Source: Aphanothece cf. minutissima CCALA 015 (lineage in GTDB: Bacteria; Cyanobacteriota; Cyanobacteriia; PCC-6307; Cyanobiaceae). From it: DNA of 64,000 nucleotides. Where the stretch lies: the NCBI GenBank assembly GCA_003003925.1, contig PVWP01000002.1, positions 248,001 through 312,000 on the forward strand. Reading direction: 5' to 3'. Positions within the stretch are counted from its first letter, which is position 1, and each line of letters begins with the position of its first letter. The notes under the pieces were generated by a model. That model was not told the DNA's origin and searched no databases. It saw nothing but the letters and a program-made list of their open reading frames with translations. The position numbers were made by a program, and so were the translations under genes. Shown here piece by piece: positions 27,145 through 36,046 of the stretch.

Positions 27145-27828
27145 ATGACGATGTCCGCCCCGGCCCGTGTCGTCCTGGCCTGTGGCGCCACGGGCCTGGC
27201 CCTGGCCGTGCTCAACCAGATGACCGCCCCCAGCCTGGAGCCTCCGCTGGAGCGGGCCTCGGTGCTGGCCAGCATCCTGGCCGTGCTGCTGCTGCTGGTG
27301 GCCCTGCTGTGGCAGCGGGTGGAGCCGGTGGCACCGGAGCGGGTGCCGCTGGAGGGCCCGGAGGGGCTGCGGCTGACGCCGGATCTGGAGGGGTCCCTGG
27401 CCGAGGAGCTGGGCTGGGGCAGCACCATGCTGCTGACGGCCACCCCGGCGGCGGTGGTGCTGCTCCACTGGCGCGGCCAGATCCTGCTGGAGCGGGGTGT
27501 GCTGGGCCGCGGCGACTTCCGGCCCGGAGCGATCTGCGCCCGCAGCATGGCCAGCGGCAAGGCCATCTCCCTGGTGGATCTGAAGCTCTACCCCGGCCGG
27601 GACGAATTCGGCAGCCTGCCCGCGGGCCTGCCGGCAGTGCTGGTTCAGCCGCTGGGTCAGGAGGGGGTGCTGGTGCTGGGCGGCTGGTCGCCCCGCTGCT
27701 TCAGCCGCAGCGATCTGGCGTGGGTCGAGGGCTGGGCCCGCAGGCTCACAGGCGAATTGGCTCGGGTTTCGGGCGCGGCGCCACCGGCCGCGGAGGTGTC
27801 GTCGACGGCGGCACCTGGAACTGGCTGA
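27145..27828 (+). CDS. Cofactor assembly of complex C subunit B (CCB)-type protein
   Basis: A 227-residue protein with two N-terminal membrane segments (near 8-26 and 40-56, AVLLLLVALLW) and a soluble domain (about 75-205) resembling the cyanobacterial DUF2930/CCB2-CCB4 family. Those proteins help attach heme ci to cytochrome b6 on the stromal side. Recognition is by the overall layout and blocks such as GWGSTMLLTATPAAVVLL and RGQILLERGVLG. The last 83 bases lie over the 3' end of lptC on the other strand. Confidence 0.6.
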   Translation: MTMSAPARVVLACGATGLALAVLNQMTAPSLEPPLERASVLASILAVLLLLVALLWQRVEPVAPERVPLEGPEGLRLTPDLEGSLAEELGWGSTMLLTATPAAVVLLHWRGQILLERGVLGRGDFRPGAICARSMASGKAISLVDLKLYPGRDEFGSLPAGLPAVLVQPLGQEGVLVLGGWSPRCFSRSDLAWVEGWARRLTGELARVSGAAPPAAEVSSTAAPGTG

Positions 27829-28879
27829 ACACCCGGCCACCGGGGTTGGTGACCACCACGGCCCCCTTGTCCCCCAGCCGGCCCCGCAGCACACTGCCGC
27901 GGGTGAGCTGGCGGCTGGCCGGCCGTTGCAGCAGCACCGAGCCATCGGCGGTGACCGCCTGGGTCTCCCAGTTCCAGGAGCAGCTGCGGGCCTCGAGGCT
28001 GGCGCCGTCCTGCTGGAGGAAGCAGCCCGAGGGGATGCGCACCAGATGCTGGCCGGCATCGACCTGCAGGGCCTTGCCCCGGGCGCTGGCGCCGCCGGCT
28101 ACCGCCGGGTCGCTGAACAGCACGGGCGGCCCCAGGTTGAACAGCTGGGTCCGGGTGTTGCCGATCAGGGAGGTGGCCGTAAGGGTCTGGAGCGGGCGGG
28201 TGGCGGCCGAGCCCGGCGGCCGCCGTTCCCCCAGCACCGGCCCGCGGGCGGTGAGGGCACCGCTGCCGGGTTGCCAGAGCACCGAGGACACGGTCAGCAG
28301 GATCTGGGGGGCACCGACGGGGTTGGCCCGGAAGGGATCGAAGGCCTGGGCCCAGCGCTGCAGCTGGGGCTTGCCCTGCAGCTCCAGGGTGTCCTTATCC
28401 AGGCGGAAGGTGGCCCGCTCTGCGGAGAGTCGGGTGTGGGGGTCGAAGCCTTCCGGATGGCGGTCGATTTCCATCAGGTTGCGGGAGGGGAGCCAGCGCA
28501 CCCGGGAGCCCTGGATCATCACCGGCTCCTTGCCGAGCCGCTGCAGCCGGATCCGCCCCTCCAGCAGGATCACGGCGCCGTCGTTGATCACCGTTCCGGT
28601 GGAGGCCTCCACCCGATAGGCCGGCTTGCCGTCGCTGTAGATCACACCGCGGGGCTGCAGGGCCCGGGCGACACGGCGGCGCAGGTCGTAGCGGGCCTCG
28701 GGGCTGGTCAGTTCCCAGTTGGGCCGGCCGAACACGTCCTGCTGGCGCAGATCCAGGGAACGGAACACGAAGGGGGTGGGCGCCGTCTCGCGGGCGACAT
28801 CGCCGCGGCCGCAGCCCGTGAGCAGCAGCACCAGCAGGGCCGACAGGCGCCAGCGTCGCGCAGGGAGAGGAAGCGTCAA
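27746..28879 (-). CDS. lptC: LPS export lipoprotein LptC-like
   Basis: A 377-residue protein with a lipobox LLTGC at about 19-23, so a lipid-anchored LptC-type protein; cyanobacterial forms are much longer than the 190-residue E. coli protein. Repeated OstA-like strands are visible (ARYDLRRRVARALQP, EGRIRLQRLGKEPVMIQGS, ERATFRLDKDTLELQG). It would bridge LptF/G and LptA in LPS transport; lptB and the permease are at the left edge of the window. The TTG start at 28879 overlaps the metG stop (TTGA), and no other start codon would keep the signal peptide. The 3' 83 bases overlap the CCB gene. Confidence 0.82.
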   Translation of the reverse strand: MTLPLPARRWRLSALLVLLLTGCGRGDVARETAPTPFVFRSLDLRQQDVFGRPNWELTSPEARYDLRRRVARALQPRGVIYSDGKPAYRVEASTGTVINDGAVILLEGRIRLQRLGKEPVMIQGSRVRWLPSRNLMEIDRHPEGFDPHTRLSAERATFRLDKDTLELQGKPQLQRWAQAFDPFRANPVGAPQILLTVSSVLWQPGSGALTARGPVLGERRPPGSAATRPLQTLTATSLIGNTRTQLFNLGPPVLFSDPAVAGGASARGKALQVDAGQHLVRIPSGCFLQQDGASLEARSCSWNWETQAVTADGSVLLQRPASRQLTRGSVLRGRLGDKGAVVVTNPGGRVFSQFQVPPSTTPPRPVAPRPKPEPIRL

Positions 28880-30426
28880 AGGGGGGAATCCAGTTCCAGT
28901 CGATGCATCACCGGGGTCGGTTCGGGCAGGGCCAGGTCACTGGCCAGCTTCCCCCAGTGTCGGGCCGCCGTCCAGCCGCTGTCGGCCAGCAGGGCCGGCT
29001 GGGCCAGCTGGTCGAGCATCCGCGCCGAGAGATCCGGCAGCAGGGGGGCCAGCAGCACGGCCACCCAGCGACTCGTCTCCAGCACGGCATAGAGGTCCTC
29101 GGCCACGCCGGAGCGCCCCTCCTCCGCCTTGATCGCTTTCCAGGGGGCACGGTCGTTGAGGAAGCCGTTGGCGGCTTCCGCCAGCTCCAGGATCGCGGCG
29201 GCTGCGGTGCGGAAATCCAGCGCCTCGAGGGCACCGTCGACGGTCTCGGCGCAGGCCAGGCAGCGCAGGGCGAGGGGATGGTCGGCGGCGGCGGCGGCCC
29301 CGGCCGGCGGCACGGCCCCGTCGAACCAGCGGCGCGCCATCGACGAGGTGCGGTTGAGCAGGTTGCCGATCGTGTTGGCCAGGTCGTTGTTGACCAGATC
29401 GCTGAAGCGCTGCTGCTGGAAATCGCCGTCATCGCCGAAGGGAATGTCCCGCAGCAGGTACCAGCGCACCGCATCGGCACCGCAGCGCTCCAGCAGCCCA
29501 TTGGGATCGAGCACATTGCCCAGGGACTTGCCCATCTTCTGGCCCTCCCGGGTGAGGAAGCCGTGGCCGAAGACCTTCTCCGGCAGGGGCAGCCCGGCCG
29601 AGAGCAGCATGGCCGGCCAGTAGACGGCATGGAAACGCAGGATGTCCTTGCCGATCACGTGCAGCTGGGCGGGCCAGCCGCGCTCGGCCAGCAGGGCGAG
29701 ATCGTTGGCGTCGTCCGGTTCCAGCAGGGCCGAGAGATACCCCAGCAGGGCGTCGAACCACACATAGAAGGTGTGGCCCTCGTAGCCGGGCACGGGGATG
29801 CCCCAGGGCAGGTCGAGGCGGGAGATGGAGAAGTCCCGCAGGCCGCCGGCCACGAAGTTCTCCACCTCCCGGCGCCGGGAGCGCGGCGCGATGAAGCCGT
29901 CGCTGGCCACCAGCCGCTCGATCGGCTCCTGGTAGCGGGAGAGGCGGAAGAAGAGGTTGAGTTCGTCGCGCCATTCCAGGGGGCGCAGGTGGATGGGGCA
30001 GTGGGGCTCCTGCGCCGAAGGCGCTTCCTCCTTGAACTCCTCGCAGGCCACGCAATACCAGCCCTGCTGGCGCCCCTCCACCACATCGCCGTTGGCCTCG
30101 ACCCGGGCGAAGAACTGCTCCACGATCGCCCGATGGCGGGGATCGGTGGTGCGGATGAAGCGGTCGTTGCTGATGCCCCAGCGGCGCCACAGGTCGCGGT
30201 ACTCGCCGCTGATGGCGTCGCAGTGGGCCTGGGGGGTGAGGCCGGCCGCCTCGGCCGAGCGCTGGATCTTCAGCCCGTGCTCGTCGCAGCCGGTGATGAA
30301 GGTGACCCGCTCGCCCTGCAGCCGCCGGAAGCGGGCGATGGTGTCGCAGGCAAGGGTGGTGTAGGTGCTGCCCAGGTGGGCACGGTCGTTGACGTAATAG
30401 AGGGGGGTGGTGAGGGTATAGGTCAT
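28876..30426 (-). CDS. metG: Methionyl-tRNA synthetase
   Basis: The product has 516 residues, the short form without the C-terminal tRNA-binding extension. Class I motifs are present: the HIGH equivalent is DRAHLGSTYTT near the N-terminus and the KMSKS equivalent is GQKMGKSLGNV near 302. TTPLYYVND at the start and FYVWFDALLGYLSAL are family blocks. Zinc-knuckle cysteines appear in GWYCVACEEF and EPHCPIHLRPLEW, so it keeps only part of the usual two knuckles. lptC follows with a 4-base overlap. Divergent from the FAD oxidoreductase gene. Confidence 0.96.
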   Translation of the reverse strand: MTYTLTTPLYYVNDRAHLGSTYTTLACDTIARFRRLQGERVTFITGCDEHGLKIQRSAEAAGLTPQAHCDAISGEYRDLWRRWGISNDRFIRTTDPRHRAIVEQFFARVEANGDVVEGRQQGWYCVACEEFKEEAPSAQEPHCPIHLRPLEWRDELNLFFRLSRYQEPIERLVASDGFIAPRSRRREVENFVAGGLRDFSISRLDLPWGIPVPGYEGHTFYVWFDALLGYLSALLEPDDANDLALLAERGWPAQLHVIGKDILRFHAVYWPAMLLSAGLPLPEKVFGHGFLTREGQKMGKSLGNVLDPNGLLERCGADAVRWYLLRDIPFGDDGDFQQQRFSDLVNNDLANTIGNLLNRTSSMARRWFDGAVPPAGAAAAADHPLALRCLACAETVDGALEALDFRTAAAAILELAEAANGFLNDRAPWKAIKAEEGRSGVAEDLYAVLETSRWVAVLLAPLLPDLSARMLDQLAQPALLADSGWTAARHWGKLASDLALPEPTPVMHRLELDSPL

Positions 30427-30577
30427 CGGCAGGCGACGTCGGCCGGGTCCGCCGGCGGCAGGAGGGGGGTCCCGTGACGCACCCCCTTGACGCCCGTGGG
30501 CCCAGGCCCGGGGCCCGGATCCTACCCATGGCCCCGGGATGGGATGCTGGCCCCCTGACCCCGGCCCCTTCCCCCCG

Positions 30578-32437
30578 ATGCGCACGGGCTTTGATCGCAG
30601 GGCGGACGTGCTCGTGTGGGGCGGCGGCAGTGGTGGTGTGGCCGCCGCCCTGCAGGCCGCCCGCTCCGGCGCCGACACCCTGCTGCTCACCCCCGGGCCC
30701 TGGCTGGGCGGCATGGTGAGTGCGGCCGGGGTGTGCGCCCCGGACGGCAACGAGCTGAGCCCCTGGCAGAGCGGCCTGTGGGGGGCCCTGCTGCGGGCTC
30801 TCCAGTGGATCGAGCCGGAGGGTCTGGATCAGAACTGGGTGAGCTGCTTCGGCTACCGCCCCGCCAGCGCCGAGCGGATCCTGCGCCGCTGGGTGGCCGC
30901 CGAGGAACGGCTGGACTGGTGGTCCGGCGTGCGGCTGGAGGCGGTGGAGCGCGACGGCGATCGCATCAGCGCCGTGACGGTGGCGTACAGGGGCGTCCAG
31001 CGGTGCCTGCTGCCGACGGTGGTGATCGACGGCAGCGACCGGGGCGAGCTCTACCCCCTGGCCGGGGCCCCCTTCCACTTCGGCTGGGAGGCGAGGGAGC
31101 AGTGGCAGGAACCCAGCGCCCCCACGGCCGAGCGCCTCGGGAACGACCCCTTCTTCCAACGGCAGCCGGTGCAGTCACCCACCTGGGTGTGCCTGGGCCA
31201 GCTGGACGAGCGTGGGGGGACGGCGGCCCCCGAGGCCGAGGCCTGGCGCCGCAGCCCCCCTCCCCTGCCGGAGCCCTTCGCGGCGGCCACCCACGCCTTC
31301 GGCCTGGAGCGCACCCTCACCTACGGGCGTCTGCCCGGGGGCCTGGTGATGCTGAACTGGCCGCTGCACGGCAACGACTGGCACCAGGGCCTGGAGCGGG
31401 CCTTCCCCGAGCGGGTCGGCGTCGCCGCCGCCGCCGAGGCGGCCGAGCGCGAGCTGCTGGCGGCCATGCGCGACCACAGCGAGACCTTTGCGGCCGCCCT
31501 GCGCCAGGCCAGCGGCGGCTGGCTGGGGCCGGCGGCGGTGTTCCCCACCCCCGATGAGGCCAGCGCCGGCCGGCTCAGCGGCGCCGGATCGCTGGCGTTG
31601 ATGCCCTACTGGCGTGAGGGCCGCCGGCTGGTGGCCCGGGAGCTGGTGCTGGAGCAGCACCTGCTGCCCCAGGGGGAGGGCGCCTGCATCGCCCCCCTCA
31701 GCCGCACCGACGATGGGTCCCTGAGCAGCATCGCCGTGGGCAACTACGCCAACGACCACCACTACCCCGGCGGTGACTGGCCCCTGGCCCCCAAGAGCTG
31801 CCGCTGGGGGGGCCGCTGGAGCGGCACCCCGTTCACCATCCCCTACGGCGCCCTGGTGAGTGCGGGGGTGTCCAACCTGCTGGCGGCCGACAAGGGCTTC
31901 GGCGTCAGCCACATGGCGAACGGGGCCACGCGGCTGCAGCCCCTGGTGCTCAACATCGGCCAGGCCGCCGGGATGGCCGCCGCCCTGTGTGTGCGTGACG
32001 GGATCGATCCCGCCGGCCTGCCGGTGCACCGGCTGCAGGAGGCCCTGATCAGCGATCCGCTGGCCCCGGCGGCCGTGGTGCCGCTGTGGGACACCCCCTG
32101 GCACCACCCCCGCTGGCGCGAGCGGCAGCTTGCGGCCGTGGCGGCGCCGGAGCGGATCGATCGCCACGGCCATCTGGAGGCGGGAGCGGCGCCAGCAGCA
32201 CCGGCGGGCTGGGCACCGCCGCCGGAGCCCGGCGAGCGCCTCTGGCGGGGCGAGCTGGTGCCCGATGGGGAGGGCGGCTACGTGCTCCACGGCGAGGCGG
32301 GATCCTGGCCGCTGATCACCCTGGAGCCGGCCTTGCAGCAATGGCTGCTGGGCCTCGAACGTCCCACCCCGGCGGCCCTGATCGGCTGCGCCAACCCCTG
32401 GGGCCCCTGGCTGCGGGTGTCGCGGCTGGTGCCGTGA
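30578..32437 (+). CDS. FAD-dependent oxidoreductase, unknown substrate
   Basis: A 619-residue flavoprotein with an N-terminal Rossmann dinucleotide motif VLVWGGGSGGVAAALQAA (about 10-27) and the GGMVSAAGVCAPDG block typical of the FAD_oxidored group. The middle has a substrate-binding region with many Trp residues; the C-terminal part has NLLAADKGFGVSHMANGATRLQPLVLNIGQAAG, which closes the FAD site. The reaction is unknown. There is no signal peptide, so it should be cytosolic. Its stop overlaps the start of a multi-span membrane protein (GTGA), a strong hint that the two work together. ATG 30578 is used; 30539 would add a non-conserved stretch. Confidence 0.8.
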   Translation: MRTGFDRRADVLVWGGGSGGVAAALQAARSGADTLLLTPGPWLGGMVSAAGVCAPDGNELSPWQSGLWGALLRALQWIEPEGLDQNWVSCFGYRPASAERILRRWVAAEERLDWWSGVRLEAVERDGDRISAVTVAYRGVQRCLLPTVVIDGSDRGELYPLAGAPFHFGWEAREQWQEPSAPTAERLGNDPFFQRQPVQSPTWVCLGQLDERGGTAAPEAEAWRRSPPPLPEPFAAATHAFGLERTLTYGRLPGGLVMLNWPLHGNDWHQGLERAFPERVGVAAAAEAAERELLAAMRDHSETFAAALRQASGGWLGPAAVFPTPDEASAGRLSGAGSLALMPYWREGRRLVARELVLEQHLLPQGEGACIAPLSRTDDGSLSSIAVGNYANDHHYPGGDWPLAPKSCRWGGRWSGTPFTIPYGALVSAGVSNLLAADKGFGVSHMANGATRLQPLVLNIGQAAGMAAALCVRDGIDPAGLPVHRLQEALISDPLAPAAVVPLWDTPWHHPRWRERQLAAVAAPERIDRHGHLEAGAAPAAPAGWAPPPEPGERLWRGELVPDGEGGYVLHGEAGSWPLITLEPALQQWLLGLERPTPAALIGCANPWGPWLRVSRLVP

Positions 32438-33024
32438 AGCTGCTGCTCAGCGGCGCCGCCATCGCCCTCACCTTTGCCGCCTTCCTCCCCTACATCCGCT
32501 CCATCCGGGCCGGCCGCACCCGCCCCCATGTGTTCTCCTGGCTGATCTGGGGGGTCACCACCCTGCTGGTGTTCCTGGCCACGTGGGCCGGCGGCGGCGG
32601 GGTCGGGGCCTGGCCCACCGGGGTGTCGGCCCTGATCACCTTCTCCATCGCCTGGCTGGCCCATACCCATGGCGCCGACCGGGCCATCACCACCAGCGAC
32701 TGGCTGTTTCTGGCCGGCGCCGCCTCGGCCCTTCCCTTCTGGTTCCTCACCGCCGATCCGCTCGGGGCGGTGGTGGTGCTCACTCTGGTGGACCTGCTGG
32801 GTTTCGGCCCCACCCTGCGGCGGGCCTACGGCCACCCCCACCAGGAGCGGATCGGCTTTTTTGCCCTGTTCGTGCTGCGCAACCTGCTGGTGCTCCTCTC
32901 CCTGGAGCGGCTGACACTCACCACGGCCCTGTTCCCGGCGGCGGTGGGCCTGGCCTGCGTGGGGGTGGTGCTGCTGCTGCTCTGGCGGCGGCGGCGCCTG
33001 CGACGGACGGGCCAGCCGGCCTGA
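32434..33024 (+). CDS. Multi-span membrane protein coupled to FAD oxidoreductase
   Basis: A 196-residue hydrophobic protein with about six to seven membrane segments. It starts LLLSGAAIALTFAAFLPYIR, then SIRAGRTRPHVFSWLIWG, and has a second similar loop PTLRRAYGHPHQER. The two PxxR...W loops in a small 7-span protein resemble PQ-loop/SWEET-type carriers, but I cannot confirm this. It ends with an Arg-rich cytoplasmic tail. The GTG start overlaps the upstream stop by 4 bases, so translation is coupled. Function unknown; a transporter or membrane partner of the oxidoreductase is an inference. Confidence 0.7.
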   Translation: MKLLLSGAAIALTFAAFLPYIRSIRAGRTRPHVFSWLIWGVTTLLVFLATWAGGGGVGAWPTGVSALITFSIAWLAHTHGADRAITTSDWLFLAGAASALPFWFLTADPLGAVVVLTLVDLLGFGPTLRRAYGHPHQERIGFFALFVLRNLLVLLSLERLTLTTALFPAAVGLACVGVVLLLLWRRRRLRRTGQPA

Positions 33025-33064
33025 GGTCGGCCAGGATGGGCGGGATCAGCGCCGTTGCCCCATC

Positions 33065-33376
33065 GTGTCCGCCAACCCAGGATCCGCTCTCCGCTCCCTG
33101 CCCGTGCTGCTCCCCTTGGTGGGCTCCGCCCTGCTGTTGGCCGCGCTGCCAGGCCGGGCCCAGGGCCTCAACAACATGCGCGACCAGCTGATCATCCACT
33201 ACTGCACCCTGGCGGTGAACGCCGACTTCGCTAAGGCGGGCAAGCCGGTGCCGGCGGGCCTGGCCAAGGACACCTGCACCTGCGTGGCCCAGCAGGTGAA
33301 CGCCCGGGCGACGATTCCCCAGGCCGAGACCATCTGCAAGCAGCAGGCGATGGGCAAGTACAACCTCAGTCCCTGA
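33065..33376 (+). CDS. Small secreted cysteine protein, unknown function
   Basis: A 103-residue protein with a signal peptide (about 1-33, ending LPGRAQG). The mature part of about 70 residues has four cysteines (HYCTLAV, DTCTCVAQQ, TICKQQ), enough for two disulfides in a periplasmic or lumenal protein. No known family. It sits 40 bases after the membrane protein and converges on the RNase II-family gene with 11 bases between. Confidence 0.6.
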   Translation: MSANPGSALRSLPVLLPLVGSALLLAALPGRAQGLNNMRDQLIIHYCTLAVNADFAKAGKPVPAGLAKDTCTCVAQQVNARATIPQAETICKQQAMGKYNLSP

Positions 33377-33387
33377 GGCCGCCAGGG

Positions 33388-35427
33388 TCAGCCCGCGGCC
33401 GTGAAGCGCAGCAGGTCCCGCAGGGAATCCACCTGCTGCAGCCGCACCAGCAGGGCGTCGCCGGGGCCGGGATCGCCATGGCACTCGGCGGCCAGATCCA
33501 TGGCCAGATCCGGCAGGTGCACCAGGCTGAGCCGGTCCTGGGGGCGCAGCCAGCGCAGGAACAGCCCCGGCCACTGGTGCTGCTCCTGGGCCTCGAACCA
33601 CACCTGCTGCCAGTGGCGCTGGTCCTCCCGGGCGATCTGCAGCCCTTGGCGGATGGCCCCCTCCAGCTCGCTCAGCAGCGCCGCCAGCTCCGCCTCCTCC
33701 AGCACCGGCAGCCCCTGCCGGTGGGCCAGCAGCTGGCGCTGCACCAGCAGGTCGTTGTAACGCCGGATCGGGGAGGTGGCCTGCACGTAGCAGGGCAGGC
33801 CCAGGGAGAAGTGGGGGGCGGGCGTGGTGCCCAGGTGGCCACGGCTGAGGCAGCGCTTGATGGCCGCATGGCGCACCGGTCCGGCCGGCAGGCTCGCCAG
33901 TTCCGCCTCAGGGGGCAGCTCCGCCGCCAGCTGGCTGCGGTAGGGCAGGGCCAGGCCCCGCTCCTGCCCGAGATGAGCGATCACGGCCCCGGCCAGGATC
34001 ATGGCCTCGGCCACCAGGGTGCGCGAGGGCGAGGGTTCGGTGATCTCCAGCTGGGCCCCCTCGGCGTCGCAGCGGATCCGGCCCTCGGGCTGGTCCAGAT
34101 CGAGGGCCCCCCGGGCCAGCCGCCAGCGGCGCCGCCGCTCCATCAGGGCCTGGATCTCACTGAGATACCGCTCCTGGGGCGGGGCCAGTTCGATCAGTTC
34201 ATCGGCATCGCCGTAACTCAGCCGATAGGCGGGTCGCACCCAGCTGGACTCCAGCCCATGGGCGGCCACGGCGCCGTCCTCGTCCAGCTCCACCCAAAGG
34301 CTCAGGGCCGCGCTGCGCTGGCCCATGCGCAGGCTCATCGGGCCGGTGCTGAGCACCTCGGGGAACATCGGCAGCGGCCCCCGGGCCAGGTAGAGGCTGC
34401 TGGCCCGGCGCCGGGCTTCGATGTCGAGGGGGCTGTCCGGCGTCACCAGCCGGCCCGGGTCGGCGATGTGGATCCACAGCCGTGGTGTGCCGTCGGGACC
34501 GGGCTCCAGCGAGAGGCCGTCGTCGATGTCGCGGGTGTCCGAATCGTCGATGGTGACGGTGTGCAGGCCGGTGAGGTCGCGGCGGCGCTCGTCTCCGGGC
34601 AGGTCGGTGCCAGCCAGGGCCACCAGGCGGCGGGCCTCGTCCTCCAGCTCATCGGAGAAGCCCGCCTGCCAGGTGGTGTTCTCCAGCGAGGGCAGATGGT
34701 GGCGCTCCCACTGGCCCAGATCCACCAGCAGGTGCCGGATCGGCGCCGATTCCATGGCGCAGTGGGCCGCCTGCAGGGCGCGGTGCAGGTCGTCCGGCAG
34801 GGGACGGCTGATGTCGCCGCTGGCCCACTCCCGCAGCAGGGCCAGGTGCTGGCGCTGCTCGGCATCGAGCTGCTGGGGATCGATCGGGCGGCGCTGGCGC
34901 AGGGCGTCCTGCCACTGGCGGCGCCTCTGTTCGGCCAGGTGCTGGCGGCGGGCGTCCCGCCGCAGTCGCCGCACATCCACCAGCGGCCGGGCCTCCACCT
35001 GCTGCTGGCGCCAGCGGAACAGGGTCTGGGGACCTTGCAGCCACAGCCAGCAGGCGGCCCGCTGGACCGGGTCGCCGCCGTCGCCGATCAGATCGACGAA
35101 CTCCCCCAGCTCCAGGGACAACGGGTCGTCCTGCAGCAACAGCCAGGCAGCCCCCAGCTCCCGGGGGCGGGGGGCGGCCTGCTGCAACGTCTCCGCGCTC
35201 AGCCCCCAGGGGGGCTGGGACAGGCGTGAGGGTGGTGATTGATCGCCAGGAAGAGCGGCCAGCAGATCGAGCTGCCGCACCCCGCGCTGGACGGCCTTGG
35301 CCTCGAAACCCACCTTGAGATCGAGGCGTGTGCCTTTCTCGGCCACAACGACCGCCAGCAGGCTGCGGCTGTCGTCGTGGAGGCCGACCAGGTCACCCGC
35401 CGTGAACCGACGCGAGGCGGAAGGCAA
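33388..35427 (-). CDS. RNase II-family exoribonuclease
   Basis: A 679-residue hydrolytic 3'-5' exoribonuclease. The RNB catalytic core shows DDSDTRDIDDGLS (about 285-297) with the metal-binding aspartates, then WIHIADPGRLV, and later SYVQATSPIRRYNDLLVQ-like CYVQATSPIRRYNDLL. The N-terminal region is longer than and unlike the E. coli cold-shock domains; a short S1-like domain ends the protein. Cyanobacteria have two such genes (one known as zam); I cannot say which this is. The start is TTG at 35427, one base after the rpsR stop. It forms an operon rpmG-rpsR-RNase. Confidence 0.9.
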   Translation of the reverse strand: MPSASRRFTAGDLVGLHDDSRSLLAVVVAEKGTRLDLKVGFEAKAVQRGVRQLDLLAALPGDQSPPSRLSQPPWGLSAETLQQAAPRPRELGAAWLLLQDDPLSLELGEFVDLIGDGGDPVQRAACWLWLQGPQTLFRWRQQQVEARPLVDVRRLRRDARRQHLAEQRRRQWQDALRQRRPIDPQQLDAEQRQHLALLREWASGDISRPLPDDLHRALQAAHCAMESAPIRHLLVDLGQWERHHLPSLENTTWQAGFSDELEDEARRLVALAGTDLPGDERRRDLTGLHTVTIDDSDTRDIDDGLSLEPGPDGTPRLWIHIADPGRLVTPDSPLDIEARRRASSLYLARGPLPMFPEVLSTGPMSLRMGQRSAALSLWVELDEDGAVAAHGLESSWVRPAYRLSYGDADELIELAPPQERYLSEIQALMERRRRWRLARGALDLDQPEGRIRCDAEGAQLEITEPSPSRTLVAEAMILAGAVIAHLGQERGLALPYRSQLAAELPPEAELASLPAGPVRHAAIKRCLSRGHLGTTPAPHFSLGLPCYVQATSPIRRYNDLLVQRQLLAHRQGLPVLEEAELAALLSELEGAIRQGLQIAREDQRHWQQVWFEAQEQHQWPGLFLRWLRPQDRLSLVHLPDLAMDLAAECHGDPGPGDALLVRLQQVDSLRDLLRFTAAG

Positions 35428-35428
35428 C

Positions 35429-35650
35429 TCAGCCTTCGGGGTTCACGAAGGGCAGCAGGGCCACGATCCGGGCCCGCTTGACGGCATTGGTGAGGTCGCG
35501 CTGCTGCTTGGCCGTCAGGCCGGTGAGGCGGCGGGGCAGGATCTTGCCGCGCTCGGTGATGAACTTCTTGAGCAGATCGACGTCCTTGTAGTCGATCGGA
35601 TCACCGGGCTTGATCGGCGAGAGGCGCTTCTTGAAGAAGGAACTGGACAT
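35429..35650 (-). CDS. rpsR: 30S ribosomal protein S18
   Basis: A 73-residue basic protein with the S18 core: [39 protein letters not shown] and [10 protein letters not shown]. It binds the 30S platform with S6. The gene follows rpmG after 89 bases and runs straight into the RNase II gene. Length and start are normal. Confidence 0.96.
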
Positions 35651-35739
35651 GGGAACGGAGGAAAGGAACGAAAGGAGGGAACTGCCGCTGCAGAGGCCGC
35701 AGGACGATCAGAAGCTGGGATTCCGCAGGGAATCCGGCC

Positions 35740-35934
35740 TCACTTGATCTCCTTGTGGACGGTGGAGGCGTTGCAGTGGGGGCAGAACTTCTTGAGTTCA
35801 ATCCGTTCGGTGGTGTTGCGGCGGTTCTTCTGGGTCGTGTAACGGGACACGCCAGGGGACCGCTTGGCGGGGTTGGACCGGCATTCGGTGCACTCGAGGG
35901 TGATCACCAGCCGGACGCCCTTGTTCTTGGCCAT
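35740..35934 (-). CDS. rpmG: 50S ribosomal protein L33
   Basis: A 64-residue protein. It starts [18 protein letters not shown], and the second CxxC is FCPHCNA, so it is the zinc-binding (C+) form. The rpmG-rpsR pair is a common cyanobacterial and plastid arrangement. Divergent from pheT with a 112-base gap that must hold promoters for both. Confidence 0.96.
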   Translation of the reverse strand: MAKNKGVRLVITLECTECRSNPAKRSPGVSRYTTQKNRRNTTERIELKKFCPHCNASTVHKEIK

Positions 35935-36046
35935 GGAAGGACGTTGCGCCGCGGATGCGTTGCAGAGAGACGATCCTGCACCTTACCTCCCGATGGGGAG
36001 GGCCCTGATCGCTTCCTAATGTGGGCGGCTGCTGTGCACCCCTCCG

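Noticed and set aside
30955..30965. GCGATCGC (HIP1-type octamer) here and near 59404
   Set aside because: Only isolated copies were noticed, so no HIP1 enrichment can be claimed.
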